64,000 nt of DNA from Blastococcus litoris (lineage in GTDB: Bacteria > Actinomycetota > Actinomycetes > Mycobacteriales > Geodermatophilaceae): assembly GCF_003075095.1 (NCBI RefSeq), contig NZ_QCZF01000004.1:310001-374000 (forward strand), in the 5' to 3' direction. Below are positions 20,274-28,568 of the stretch, piece by piece. Within the stretch, counting starts at the first letter, position 1; each line of letters starts with the position of its first letter. Made by a program: the position numbers and the translations under genes. Below the pieces are notes generated by a model. The model did not search any database. It was not told the origin of the DNA and was given only the letters and a program-made list of their open reading frames with translations.

Positions 20274-20287
20274 TATTGGCGTCCGAC

Positions 20288-20316
20288 TTCCGCTGATAGG
20301 AACACGTGGATAGCCT
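20288..20316 (+). promoter_or_regulatory. Probable promoter of the flavin monooxygenase gene
   Basis: TTCCGC (20288-20293), a 17-bp spacer and TAGCCT (20311-20316) form a reasonable promoter directly downstream of the IclR-type operator. The start would be near 20323, about 100 nt before the ATG. Confidence 0.45.
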
Positions 20317-20424
20317 CGGGGTCCATCCACCGAGCGACTCCGGCAGCCGACCCCGACGTGCACGGCACGCGGCGCGTCGCGCACGTGCACGGCGGTCACG
20401 CAGAGACAGGGCTGGGAAGGCGTC

Positions 20425-22008
20425 ATGAGCGCGCGTTACGAGGTCGTCATCGTGGGAGCGGGCCCGGTGGGCATGGCGCTGGCGCTGGAGCTGGGCATGC
20501 GCGGGGTGTCCTGCGCGATCGTGGAACGCCGGACGGCGCCCTCCCGCATCCCGAAGGGCCAGAACCTGACCCAGCGCACCATGGAGCACTTTCGGTTCTG
20601 GGGTCTGGCCGAGGAGCTGCGCGCCGCCCGCACGATGCCGCCGGGATCCCCCATCGGCACCGTGGTGGCCTACGGCGACCTCATGAGCGACTTCTGGCAC
20701 GCCCCGCCGGGCCGCGAGCAGGTCGGGGACTTCTACGTCGAGCGCAACGAACGGCTGCCCCAGTACCGCACCGAGGAAGTGCTGCGCAGGGCGTTGGCCG
20801 AGCAGGACACCGTGGAGGCATACCGCGGGTGGACCGTCGCGGGGATCGAGCAGCACGACACCGGCGTCCGGGTGGCCGTCGAGAGGACCGGCGAGCAGCA
20901 GGTCCTGGAGGCCGAGTACGTCGTCGGCTGCGACGGCGGGCGGTCCGTGGTCGCCGAGCAGAGCGGCGTGCAGCGGTCGGGCTCGGACTTCGACCAGGTG
21001 GTCGCCCTCGCCGTCTTCCGTTCCCCCGAGCTCAACCGCATCCTCGACCGCTTCCCCCCGCGCTCCACGTACCGCGTGGTGGCGCCCTACCTCAAGGGCT
21101 ACTGGGCCTTCTTCGGCCGGGTCGATGCCGACGGGACCTGGTTCTTCCACGCCCCCATCCCGGAGGGTGACACCCCGGAGAGCGCCGACATCGAGAAGAT
21201 GCTCCACCGGGCGGTGGGGGAGGCGTTCGCCCACGAGCTGGACCACCTGGGCTTCTGGGACCTGCGCGTCCAGGTGGCCCAGGAGTACCGGTCGGGGCGG
21301 GCGTTCATCGCCGGCGACGCGGCGCACACCCATCCGCCGTACGGCGGGTTCGGGCTCAACAACGGGCTCGAGGACGCCGTCAACCTCGGGTGGAAGCTCA
21401 CCGCGGTGCTCCGCGGCTGGGGTGGCGAGGGCCTGCTCGACTCCTACAGCGCCGAACGCCGCGCGGTCTTCCACGACATCGGGCAGAACATGATCGCCGC
21501 GCAGATCGAACGCGAGCGCGACTTCGTCGAGAGCCACCGGCCGGAGCAGGGGCTGCCGGAGTTCGAGGAGGCCTTCGCCCGGATCGCCAGCGTGGGCGGC
21601 GAGATCGCGGTGCACGACTACGAGCCGAACTACGAGGGCTCGGCGGTCGTCGCCGGTCCTCCCGGGGCGGTGTCCAGCGCCCACGGGTCGCACTCGTTCC
21701 TGGCGCGAGCGGGGCACCACCTCTCCCCGCAGGTCCTGACCTCCGGGGAGAACGTGCTCGACGCGCTCGGTCGCGGGTTCGCGCTCATCGCTCTCGACGC
21801 GCCGGAGTCCGCGGTGGCCTCCCTGGACGGCGCCGCGACCGCCCTCGGTGTGCCGCTCACGGTCGTGCGGGACAGCTTCGCCGACGGCCGCGCGGCGTAC
21901 GGGTCGCGGCTGGTGCTGGTCCGCCCCGACCAGCACGTCGCGTGGGCCGGGGACGACGCCCCGCAGGACGTGGAGGCGCTCGTCCGCCTGGTCACCGGGC
22001 GCCCCTGA
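20425..22008 (+). CDS. FAD-dependent aromatic-ring monooxygenase (class A, MhpA/phenol-hydroxylase type)
   Basis: A 527-aa class A flavoprotein hydroxylase. The dinucleotide-binding GAGPVG is at residues 11-16, the NADPH/FAD motif is CDGGRS near residue 170, and the second FAD motif GDAAHTHPPYGGFGLNNGLEDA begins near residue 297. The C-terminal 130 residues (ending VLVRPDQHVAWAG) match the thioredoxin-like domain of phenol and 3-(3-hydroxyphenyl)propionate hydroxylases. The family inserts one oxygen atom into a phenolic ring using NAD(P)H and O2. The gene is divergent from iclR and shares its operator with the importer operon, suggesting uptake and first-step hydroxylation of one compound. 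The exact substrate is unknown; no ring-cleavage gene is next to it. Confidence 0.9.
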   Translation: MSARYEVVIVGAGPVGMALALELGMRGVSCAIVERRTAPSRIPKGQNLTQRTMEHFRFWGLAEELRAARTMPPGSPIGTVVAYGDLMSDFWHAPPGREQVGDFYVERNERLPQYRTEEVLRRALAEQDTVEAYRGWTVAGIEQHDTGVRVAVERTGEQQVLEAEYVVGCDGGRSVVAEQSGVQRSGSDFDQVVALAVFRSPELNRILDRFPPRSTYRVVAPYLKGYWAFFGRVDADGTWFFHAPIPEGDTPESADIEKMLHRAVGEAFAHELDHLGFWDLRVQVAQEYRSGRAFIAGDAAHTHPPYGGFGLNNGLEDAVNLGWKLTAVLRGWGGEGLLDSYSAERRAVFHDIGQNMIAAQIERERDFVESHRPEQGLPEFEEAFARIASVGGEIAVHDYEPNYEGSAVVAGPPGAVSSAHGSHSFLARAGHHLSPQVLTSGENVLDALGRGFALIALDAPESAVASLDGAATALGVPLTVVRDSFADGRAAYGSRLVLVRPDQHVAWAGDDAPQDVEALVRLVTGRP

Positions 22009-22115
22009 CACCTTCGGAGGCGTTCCACCGGATCGTCCGCCGGCCGGGACCCGTGGCGCGCTACTGTCCGCCGCGGTATGCCGGTCGCTCGCGCCCGGCC
22101 GACGGGGAGGTCGCC

Positions 22116-22823
22116 ATGCTGCTGCGCCGGACGGCGAGCTCGCTGCTCGCCCTGACAGTGTTCGCCGTCCCGGTGCTGGCCGGGTGCGGGGGCAGCGACG
22201 AGCCGGAGGAGTCGGCGTCCGACCTGCTGGCCCGCGCGAAGACGGTGCTGGACGAGACGCAGACCGCGCACTTCGTGCTGAGCAGCGAAGGGGCGCCCGA
22301 CACCGGCACCGCGCTGATCGGCGGAGAGGGCGACATCGCCCGTCCGTCCTCGTTCGGGGGCACGCTGCAGGTGCGGGCGCTCGGCTCGGCCCTCGACCTC
22401 GAGGTGGTCTCGATCGACGGCACCGTCTACGCCCAGCTCCCGTTCGCCTCGGGTTTCAGCGTGGTCGACCCGGCCCAGTTCGGCTTCGGCGACCCGGGTG
22501 CCCTCATCGACCCCGACACCGGCATCTCCCAGCTGCTCGCCGAGGCCGACGGCGCCGAGCTGGGGGAGGAGCGCCGCGTCGACGGCGAGGTGGTCCGCGA
22601 GGTGACCGCCGAGCTGCCCGGTGACCTGGTGGAGCAGATCCTCACCAGCGCCGACCCCGACCAGCCGGTGCAGGCCCGGTTCAGCATCGCGAGCGAGAGC
22701 GGGGAGCTGCGCCGGGCCGTCCTCACCGGGCCGTTCTTCGACGCCGGGGACGACGCCACCTTCACCGTCGACCTGAGCGACTTCGGGGCCGATGTCGAGA
22801 TCACCGCACCGGCCACCGGCTGA
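22116..22823 (+). CDS. LprG/LppX-family lipoprotein
   Basis: A 235-aa lipoprotein with lipobox VLAGC (Cys24). The mature protein follows the LppX/LprAFG pattern: a helix SASDLLARAKTVLDETQTAHF, then beta strands of a half-barrel with a hydrophobic cavity. In mycobacteria LprG binds triacylated lipids and works with the MFS protein P55 encoded next to it; here too an MFS gene follows and overlaps by 32 bp. It probably carries a lipid or lipoglycan across the cell envelope. A GGGGAGG ribosome binding site precedes the ATG. The name lprG is withheld because identity is judged from pattern and context only. Confidence 0.82.
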   Translation: MLLRRTASSLLALTVFAVPVLAGCGGSDEPEESASDLLARAKTVLDETQTAHFVLSSEGAPDTGTALIGGEGDIARPSSFGGTLQVRALGSALDLEVVSIDGTVYAQLPFASGFSVVDPAQFGFGDPGALIDPDTGISQLLAEADGAELGEERRVDGEVVREVTAELPGDLVEQILTSADPDQPVQARFSIASESGELRRAVLTGPFFDAGDDATFTVDLSDFGADVEITAPATG

Positions 22824-24525
22824 GCCGGCGGCACGGGCGCCGGGCCTGCCGCTCGTCGTCCTCGCCACGCTCGCCGTCCTCGTCACCGCGGCCGACACCT
22901 ACGTCGTCGTCCTGGCGCTGCCCGACATCCTCACCGGGGTCGGCGTCGGGCTCGACGAGCTGCAGCGGGCCACCCCGATCGTCGGCGGTTTCCTGCTCGG
23001 CTACACCGCCACCCTCCCGCTGCTGGGGCGGCTGGCCGACCTGCGCGGCCGCGTGCCGGTCCTGGTCGGGTGCCTGCTGCTGTTCGCGCTGGGCTCGCTC
23101 CTGACCGCCACCGCCGACGCCCTGGGCCCGGCGGTCCTCGGCCGCGGGCTGCAGGGCATCGGCGCCGGCGGGTTGGTGCCCGCGACGCTCGCCCTGGTCG
23201 CCGACCGGTGGCCGCCCGAGCGCCGGGCGCTGCCGCTCGGCGTCGTCGGTGCGGTGCAGGAGGCCGGCGCCGTCCTGGGGCCGCTGGCCGGGGCGGCGGT
23301 CCTGGCCGTCGGCGACTGGCGGGCGATCTTCTGGCTCAACCTGCTCCTGGGGCTGGGCCTGGCGGCCGGCGCCCACCTGACCGGTGGAGCGCGCCGTCCC
23401 GACCCCGTGGGTCTCGCGCTGGGCTCGGTCACCGCGATCGCGCTCGGGCTGCAGCTGGCGGCCCCGCCGGCGCTGGCCGAGGACGTGACCCTGGGGCTCC
23501 TCTACGTGCCGGTCCTCGACGCCCTCGCCTGGACGACGCCGCTCGTCCTGGTCGCGGCTGCCGCCGGCATCGGGCTCGTGGCCCGCAGCCTGACCCGCCC
23601 GGACGGCGCCGTCCTGCCGCTCCGGGGGCTGCGCCGGCTGGCCGCGGACGTCGACGTCGCCGGCTCGGCCCTCGTGGTCGTCGCGCTGGGCAGCCTGGTC
23701 TGGGCGTTCGCGGCCGCCGACCCCGCCACCCAGGTGGTGGCGCACGGCCCGGTGCTCCTGCCGGTCGCCGCGCTCGCCACGGCCGCCTTCGTCTGGCACG
23801 AGCGGCGCACCCCGGCGCCGGTGCTGCCCCTGGCCGCCCTGCGCCCGGTCGGCGCCTGGGGCGCCCTGCTGGTCAACCTCCTCGTCGGGGTCGCGCTGGT
23901 CGCGGCCCTGGTCGACGTCCCGCTGTTCGCCCGCGGCACCACGACGCCCGGCGACCAGCTCGGTGCCGCGCTGGTGCTGCTGCGGCTGCTCGTCGCGGTG
24001 CCGGTGGGCGCGGTCGCCGGCGGCTGGCTGTGCCGCAGCGTCCCCGCCCGCGTCGTCGCGGCCGCCGGCATGGCCCTGTCCGCGCTCGCGTTCGTCGCCA
24101 TGACGCAGTGGGATGCCACGTCGCTCGACGGGGCGTGGTCGACGGTGGTGCTGGTGGCCGCGGGCCTCGGCTTCGGCCTGGCCATCGCGCCGGTCAACGC
24201 GGTGCTGCTCGGCGTCACCGGCGCCGAGGTGCACGGCAGCGCGAGCGCCCTCGCCGTCGTCGCCCGGACCGTCGGCATGCTGGCCGGGCTGTCGCTGCTC
24301 ACCGCCGTCGCGCTGCGCCGGTTCACCGCGGAGGTCGACGCGATCGGCACGCCGTTCGAGCTGTGCCCGCGCACGCCCGCCGACTGCCCGGCCTACGACG
24401 CCGCCACGGACGCCGCGATCCTCACCCAGCTGCACACGGTCTTCGCCGGGGCGGCGGTCGCCGCGGCGATGGCCGCCGTCGCCGCGCTGCTCCTCCTCCG
24501 CGAGACGCGGGCCGTGAGAACCTGA
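22792..24525 (+). CDS. MFS transporter, P55-like (14-helix DHA2 type)
   Basis: A 577-aa major facilitator with about 14 hydrophobic helices. The motif-A loop is visible as GRLADLRGRVPVL near residue 85, and the motif-C-like GAVQEAGAVLGPLAG stretch marks a drug:H+ antiporter-type exporter. The start at 22792 lies inside the end of the lipoprotein gene, which implies translational coupling. The lipoprotein-MFS pair matches the mycobacterial lprG-P55 operon, whose products export triacylglycerol-type lipids and confer drug tolerance. Lipid export is therefore the best guess; multidrug efflux is possible. Confidence 0.85.
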   Translation: MSRSPHRPPAEPAARAPGLPLVVLATLAVLVTAADTYVVVLALPDILTGVGVGLDELQRATPIVGGFLLGYTATLPLLGRLADLRGRVPVLVGCLLLFALGSLLTATADALGPAVLGRGLQGIGAGGLVPATLALVADRWPPERRALPLGVVGAVQEAGAVLGPLAGAAVLAVGDWRAIFWLNLLLGLGLAAGAHLTGGARRPDPVGLALGSVTAIALGLQLAAPPALAEDVTLGLLYVPVLDALAWTTPLVLVAAAAGIGLVARSLTRPDGAVLPLRGLRRLAADVDVAGSALVVVALGSLVWAFAAADPATQVVAHGPVLLPVAALATAAFVWHERRTPAPVLPLAALRPVGAWGALLVNLLVGVALVAALVDVPLFARGTTTPGDQLGAALVLLRLLVAVPVGAVAGGWLCRSVPARVVAAAGMALSALAFVAMTQWDATSLDGAWSTVVLVAAGLGFGLAIAPVNAVLLGVTGAEVHGSASALAVVARTVGMLAGLSLLTAVALRRFTAEVDAIGTPFELCPRTPADCPAYDAATDAAILTQLHTVFAGAAVAAAMAAVAALLLLRETRAVRT

Positions 24526-24597
24526 GGGCGAGCCGCGACGTCGGCTCCCGGACGAGGGGTGCCGTACCCGGAGTGCGACAAGACGGCCCGGAGAGGT
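24521..24597 (+). promoter_or_regulatory. Candidate guanidine (ykkC-type) riboswitch before the Gdx gene
   Basis: The 77 nt before the exporter gene contain blocks resembling the guanidine-I aptamer: CCTGAGGG at the 5' side, a GAGCCG/CGGCTC hairpin, CCGGACGAGGGG, then GCGACAAGACGGCCCGGAGAGG near the 3' side (compare the consensus GGGACAAAAGCCCGGGAGA). The 3' block also contains the ribosome binding site, so ligand control of translation is conceivable. The match is by eye and imperfect; a plain GC-rich leader is the alternative. Confidence 0.4.
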
Positions 24598-24602
24598 CCG
24601 TC

Positions 24603-24917
24603 GTGTCCTGGTTCGTCCTCGTCCTGTCCGGCGTGCTGGAGGCCGTCTGGGCCACCGCCCTCGACAGGTCCCAGGGGTTCACCCGGCTGTGGCCGTCGGT
24701 GCTGTTCGTCGTCGCCCTCGTGCTGAGCATGGGCGGCCTGGCCTTCGCCATGCGCGAGCTGCCCGTCGGCACGTCGTACGCGGTGTGGGTCGGCATCGGC
24801 GCGGTGCTCACCGTCGCCTACGCGATGGTCACCGGCGCCGAGTCCGCGTCGGTCGTCAAGCTCCTGCTGCTCGGCGGGATCGTCGGCTGCGTGGTCGGGC
24901 TCAAGCTCGTGCACTGA
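24603..24917 (+). CDS. gdx: Guanidinium exporter of the small multidrug resistance family (Gdx/SugE)
   Basis: A 104-aa protein with four membrane helices. It matches the SugE/Gdx subgroup closely: VSWFVLVLSGVLEAVWA with the essential glutamate at residue 13, GFTRLWPS, LPVGTSYAVWVGIGAV and the C-terminal GLKL. Gdx proteins exchange guanidinium for protons, removing this nitrogen waste compound, and work as dual-topology dimers. Only one gene is present, which fits the homodimeric type. The GTG at 24603 gives the standard N-terminus (SW-hydrophobic). A possible guanidine riboswitch precedes it. Confidence 0.9.
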   Translation: MSWFVLVLSGVLEAVWATALDRSQGFTRLWPSVLFVVALVLSMGGLAFAMRELPVGTSYAVWVGIGAVLTVAYAMVTGAESASVVKLLLLGGIVGCVVGLKLVH

Positions 24918-24968
24918 CCGGCCCACTCCGGCCGGTTCCTCGTCTAGCTTCCGTGCGAGGGAGGCGTC

Positions 24969-27900
24969 GTGGAGGGCACCGGGCAGCTGCGGATCAGCCT
25001 GCTGGGCGCCTGCACGGCCTCGTCCGGGGGGACGCCGCTCGACCTCGGGGGACCGCGGCAGCGCGCGGTCCTGGTCGTCCTCCTCCTGGCCCGCGGCGAG
25101 GTCGTCCCCGTGGAACGGCTCACCGAGGCGGTGTGGGGGGACCACCCGCCGGCCGACGCCGCGGGGGCGCTGCAGGCCTACGTGTCGCACCTGCGCAAGC
25201 GGCTGCAGCCCGGCAGCGCCGCGCGGACCCGGTCCTCGATCATCGTCAGCGAGGGCCGGGGCTACGCGGTGCGGGTGCCACCCGACGCCGTCGACGTCTG
25301 GCGGTTCGAGCAGCTGCTGGACCGCTCGGGGACGGCGCCGGCCGCCGACACGGCCCGGCTCGTCGGCGAGGCGCTGGCCCTCTGGCGGGGTCCGCCGCTG
25401 GCGGAGTGGGCCGACGAGCCGTGGGCGGAGGCGGAGATCGCCCGCCTCGCGGAGCTGCGTGCCGTGGCCCGCGAGCGGCTGAGCGCCGCCCGCCTGGAGC
25501 TGGGCGAGGCCGCGCTGCTCGTACCCGACCTCGAGGCGATGGTCGCCGAGGAGCCGCTGCGCGAGGAGCGCTGGCGGCTGCTGGTGCTCGCGCTCTACCG
25601 GGCGAGCCGGCAGGCCGACGCCCTGGGCGCGCTCCGCCGCGCCCGCGCCACCCTGGCCGACGAGCTCGGCGTCGACCCGGGACCGGCGCTGCGCGAGCTG
25701 GAGGAGCAGGTGCTCGCCCAGTCGCCGGCGCTCGCCGTGCCCGCGCAGCGCACCCGTCCGCCCGAGCCGGCGCCCCCGGCGCCACCGCCCCCGGACGACC
25801 TGCTCGACCGGGAGCGGGAGGTGCGCGCCGTCCGGGGGGCCCTCGCCGACCTCGTGGCCGGGGAGCCGCGGCTGCTGCTCGTCGAGGGACCGGCCGGCAT
25901 CGGCAAGACCCGCCTCCTGACCGAGGCCCGCCGGATGGCGGCCGAGCGGTCGATCCGGGTCCTCACCGCCCGCGGCAGCCAGCTGGAGAAGGAGTTCGGG
26001 TTCGGCGCCGTGCGCCAGCTCTTCGAGCCGGAGCTGGCGACCGCCGAGCGCCGGGACGCCCTCCTGGCGGGCGCCGCGGCCAGCGCCCGGACCGTCTTCG
26101 ACCTCGCCCCCGGCGACGTCCAGGAGGGCTCGTTCGCCGTCCTGCACGGGCTGTACTGGCTGGCCGTCAACCTGAGCGCCGACGGTCCGCTCGTCCTCGC
26201 CGTCGACGACCTGCAGTGGTGCGACAGCGCGTCCCTGCGGTGGCTGGCCTACCTCGCCCGCCGGCTGGACGCCGTCCCGGTCCTGGTGGTCGCCACCGTC
26301 CGGACCGGCGAGCAGCACCCCGACGAGGAGCTGCTCGCCGAGCTCGCGCTCGAGCCGGCCGCCGTCGTGGTGCGCCCGGCCGCGCTCTCGGCCGAGGCGA
26401 CCGAGGAGCTCGTGGAGCGCCGTCTCGGCGGCCCGGTGTCGCCGCTGTTCGCCCTCGCCTGCCACCGCACCACCTCGGGCAACCCGCTGCTCCTGCGGCA
26501 GCTGCTGCGGGGGCTGGAGGCCGACGCCGTGCGACCCGACGCCGCGCACGCCGACGTCGTCGTCGGGGTCGGGTCGCGGGCGGTGTCGAGCATGGTCCTC
26601 ATGCGGCTGCGCCGGCTGCCGGGCCCGGCCGCCGACGTCGCCCGTGCGGCCGCGGTCCTGGGCGACGGCGCGTCCCTGCCGGCGGTGGCGGCCCTCGCCG
26701 GGCTGACCGAGGCGCAGACGGCGGCGGGGCTCGCCGCGCTGGCCCGCTGCGAGATCGTGAAGGACGAGCAGCCGATGGCGTTCGTCCACGCGCTGGTGCG
26801 CGACGCCGTGTACCGGGACCTGCCGGCGGCGGAGCGCGCCCTGCGGCACGAACGCGCGGCCGGGCTGCTGCAGGCGGCGGGGGCCAGCGCCGAGCAGGTG
26901 GCCGCCCACCTGCTGCTGGCCCCGGCGCGCGGCGACCCCGCGACGGTGGAGACGCTGCGCCGGGCCGCCCGCACGGCCGCCGACCGCGGCGCCTCCGACA
27001 GCGCCGTCACGCTGCTCCGGCGGGCCCTGGCCGAGCTTCCGGCCGGCGAGCTGCGCGCCGACGTGCTCACCGAGCTCGGCATGCTCGAGACGCGCGTCGA
27101 CGGCGCCGCGAGCACCGAGCACCTGCTCGCCGCCTACGAGCTGGACGGCGACCCGCGGGCCCGGGCCACCATCGCCGTCGCGATTGCCCGCACCGAGGTG
27201 TTCGCCAGCCCGCCCGGAGCGGCCACGGACTTCGCGCGGGCGGCTGCCCGCGTCCTGCCCGCCGAGCTGACCGACCACCGCCAGGCCCTGGTGGCGATCG
27301 AGCGGATCGGCGGTTACCTGCACGGGCTCGAACCCGGGAGGTGGGCGACCGCCGACCCGGGGGTGCCGGCCGGCGAGGGGCTCGGCGCCCGGATGCTGGC
27401 CGCCACGCTCGCCTTCGAGGCGACGGTGGAGGGTGCCGACCGGGAGCGCGCAGTCAGGCTCGCGCGGTTCGCCCTGGACGGCGACCGGCTCTGGGCGGTG
27501 GACGACGGCCTGTTCTGGGCGGTGGCGGCGCAGGTCCGCATGCTGGCCGACGACGACCTCGGCGACTTCTGGGCGCGGGCGCGGGTCCGGGCGCACGCCC
27601 GCGGCTCGCTGTTCATGGCACTCACCGTCAGCGTGTGGGAGGGCTACTGGCGCTGGCGCCGCGGGGAGCTCGACGAGGCGCTCGCCTGCCTCACCGCGGC
27701 GCTGGACCAGGACCGGATGTGGCGCGGGTCCCGCATCGGCGAGCCGTACACCCGCTCGATGCAGATCGGCTGCCACCTCGACCGGGGCGACGTCGCCGCC
27801 GCCCGCCAGGTGGCTGACGCGGCGGTCGCCGGGCCGACGGCGGGGGAGGGTGGGCGGCTGCTGGAGCACGCGGTCGCCCGGCTGCTCGCCGTGGAGGGCC

Positions 27901-28568
27901 GGCCCGCCGAGGCACTGGCCCGGCTGGACGCCATCGACATGCCGGTGCCGGTCCGCAACCCCGTGTGGAACCCGTGGCTGACCACCGCGGCGATCGCCCT
28001 CGACCGCCTGGGCCGCCGCGGCGAGGCGGTGTCGCTGATGGAGGAGGAGGTCGCCCGGCTGCGCCGGTGGGGTGCCCCCAGCTACCTCGGGACGGCGCTG
28101 TGCCGCCTGGGCGAGCTGCGGGGCGACGACGGCATCGAGGACGTGCGCGAGGCGGTCGAGGTGCTGACGCCGACGTGGGCCGCGGTCGAGCTGGCGCGGG
28201 CGCGCTGCGTCCTGGGTGGCCGCCCCGAGGTGCCCGACGACGAGGCCGTCGGGCTGCTGCGGGCAGCGCTGGACACCGCGCTCGACCGCGGCGCCCTGGG
28301 CATCCGGAAGCGAGCCGTGGCGGCGCTGGCCCGGCGCGGCCACCCCGACGTGAGCGGGCGGGACGCACAGCGGTGCCCGACGTCCACCGAGCGCCGCATC
28401 GTGGCGCTCGCCGCCGCGGGCGCCGGCGTCCGCGACGTCGCGCAGCAGCTGTTCCTGACACCGGGCACGGTGCAGTCGGTCCTGGAGGCGGCCGCCGCGA
28501 GCGGTCTCAAGTTCTCCTCAAGTCCGGCGCCCGATGCTCGGTCACCGGCAACCGGGAGGATCCCGTGA
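24969..28568 (+). CDS. Large SARP/BTAD-type transcriptional regulator with AAA ATPase and LuxR-like C-terminus
   Basis: A 1199-aa multidomain regulator. Residues about 1-95 form an OmpR-type winged helix DNA-binding domain (LGGPRQRAVLVVLLLARGEVV), and about 100-245 a bacterial transcriptional activation (BTAD) domain. An AAA/STAND-type ATPase follows, with Walker A VEGPAGIGKTRLL near residue 303 and Walker B LAVDDLQWCD near 410, then a long helical TPR-like region. The C-terminal 60 residues (STERRIVALAAAGAGVRDVAQQLFL) resemble a degenerate LuxR helix-turn-helix. Such proteins sense an unknown signal and activate nearby genes. Its stop overlaps the first FAD oxidase gene (GTGA), and TCAAG repeats before both oxidases are candidate binding sites. 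GTG start with GAGGGAGG before it; a -10-like TAGCTT is at 24945-24950. Confidence 0.88.
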   Translation: MEGTGQLRISLLGACTASSGGTPLDLGGPRQRAVLVVLLLARGEVVPVERLTEAVWGDHPPADAAGALQAYVSHLRKRLQPGSAARTRSSIIVSEGRGYAVRVPPDAVDVWRFEQLLDRSGTAPAADTARLVGEALALWRGPPLAEWADEPWAEAEIARLAELRAVARERLSAARLELGEAALLVPDLEAMVAEEPLREERWRLLVLALYRASRQADALGALRRARATLADELGVDPGPALRELEEQVLAQSPALAVPAQRTRPPEPAPPAPPPPDDLLDREREVRAVRGALADLVAGEPRLLLVEGPAGIGKTRLLTEARRMAAERSIRVLTARGSQLEKEFGFGAVRQLFEPELATAERRDALLAGAAASARTVFDLAPGDVQEGSFAVLHGLYWLAVNLSADGPLVLAVDDLQWCDSASLRWLAYLARRLDAVPVLVVATVRTGEQHPDEELLAELALEPAAVVVRPAALSAEATEELVERRLGGPVSPLFALACHRTTSGNPLLLRQLLRGLEADAVRPDAAHADVVVGVGSRAVSSMVLMRLRRLPGPAADVARAAAVLGDGASLPAVAALAGLTEAQTAAGLAALARCEIVKDEQPMAFVHALVRDAVYRDLPAAERALRHERAAGLLQAAGASAEQVAAHLLLAPARGDPATVETLRRAARTAADRGASDSAVTLLRRALAELPAGELRADVLTELGMLETRVDGAASTEHLLAAYELDGDPRARATIAVAIARTEVFASPPGAATDFARAAARVLPAELTDHRQALVAIERIGGYLHGLEPGRWATADPGVPAGEGLGARMLAATLAFEATVEGADRERAVRLARFALDGDRLWAVDDGLFWAVAAQVRMLADDDLGDFWARARVRAHARGSLFMALTVSVWEGYWRWRRGELDEALACLTAALDQDRMWRGSRIGEPYTRSMQIGCHLDRGDVAAARQVADAAVAGPTAGEGGRLLEHAVARLLAVEGRPAEALARLDAIDMPVPVRNPVWNPWLTTAAIALDRLGRRGEAVSLMEEEVARLRRWGAPSYLGTALCRLGELRGDDGIEDVREAVEVLTPTWAAVELARARCVLGGRPEVPDDEAVGLLRAALDTALDRGALGIRKRAVAALARRGHPDVSGRDAQRCPTSTERRIVALAAAGAGVRDVAQQLFLTPGTVQSVLEAAAASGLKFSSSPAPDARSPATGRIP
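28506..28522. repeat. Paired CTCAAG direct repeats (candidate SARP box) before the first FAD oxidase
   Basis: CTCAAG occurs at 28506 and 28517, an 11-bp period (one helix turn). SARP regulators bind such direct repeats. A weak -10-like GATGCT starts 10 bp after the second repeat (28533), and the oxidase GTG follows at 28565. The repeats lie within the last codons of the regulator gene itself. Confidence 0.5.

Noticed and set aside
20287-20303. TTCC-N7-GGAA near the monooxygenase promoter as a third IclR operator
   Set aside because: Only the outer four bases are symmetrical and it overlaps the probable -35; similarity to the 17-bp operator is weak.
24393-28343. A 1316-codon antisense frame under the SARP regulator
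   Set aside because: It lies wholly opposite a gene with clear wHTH, BTAD and Walker motifs, and its own product is low-complexity with no recognisable domain.
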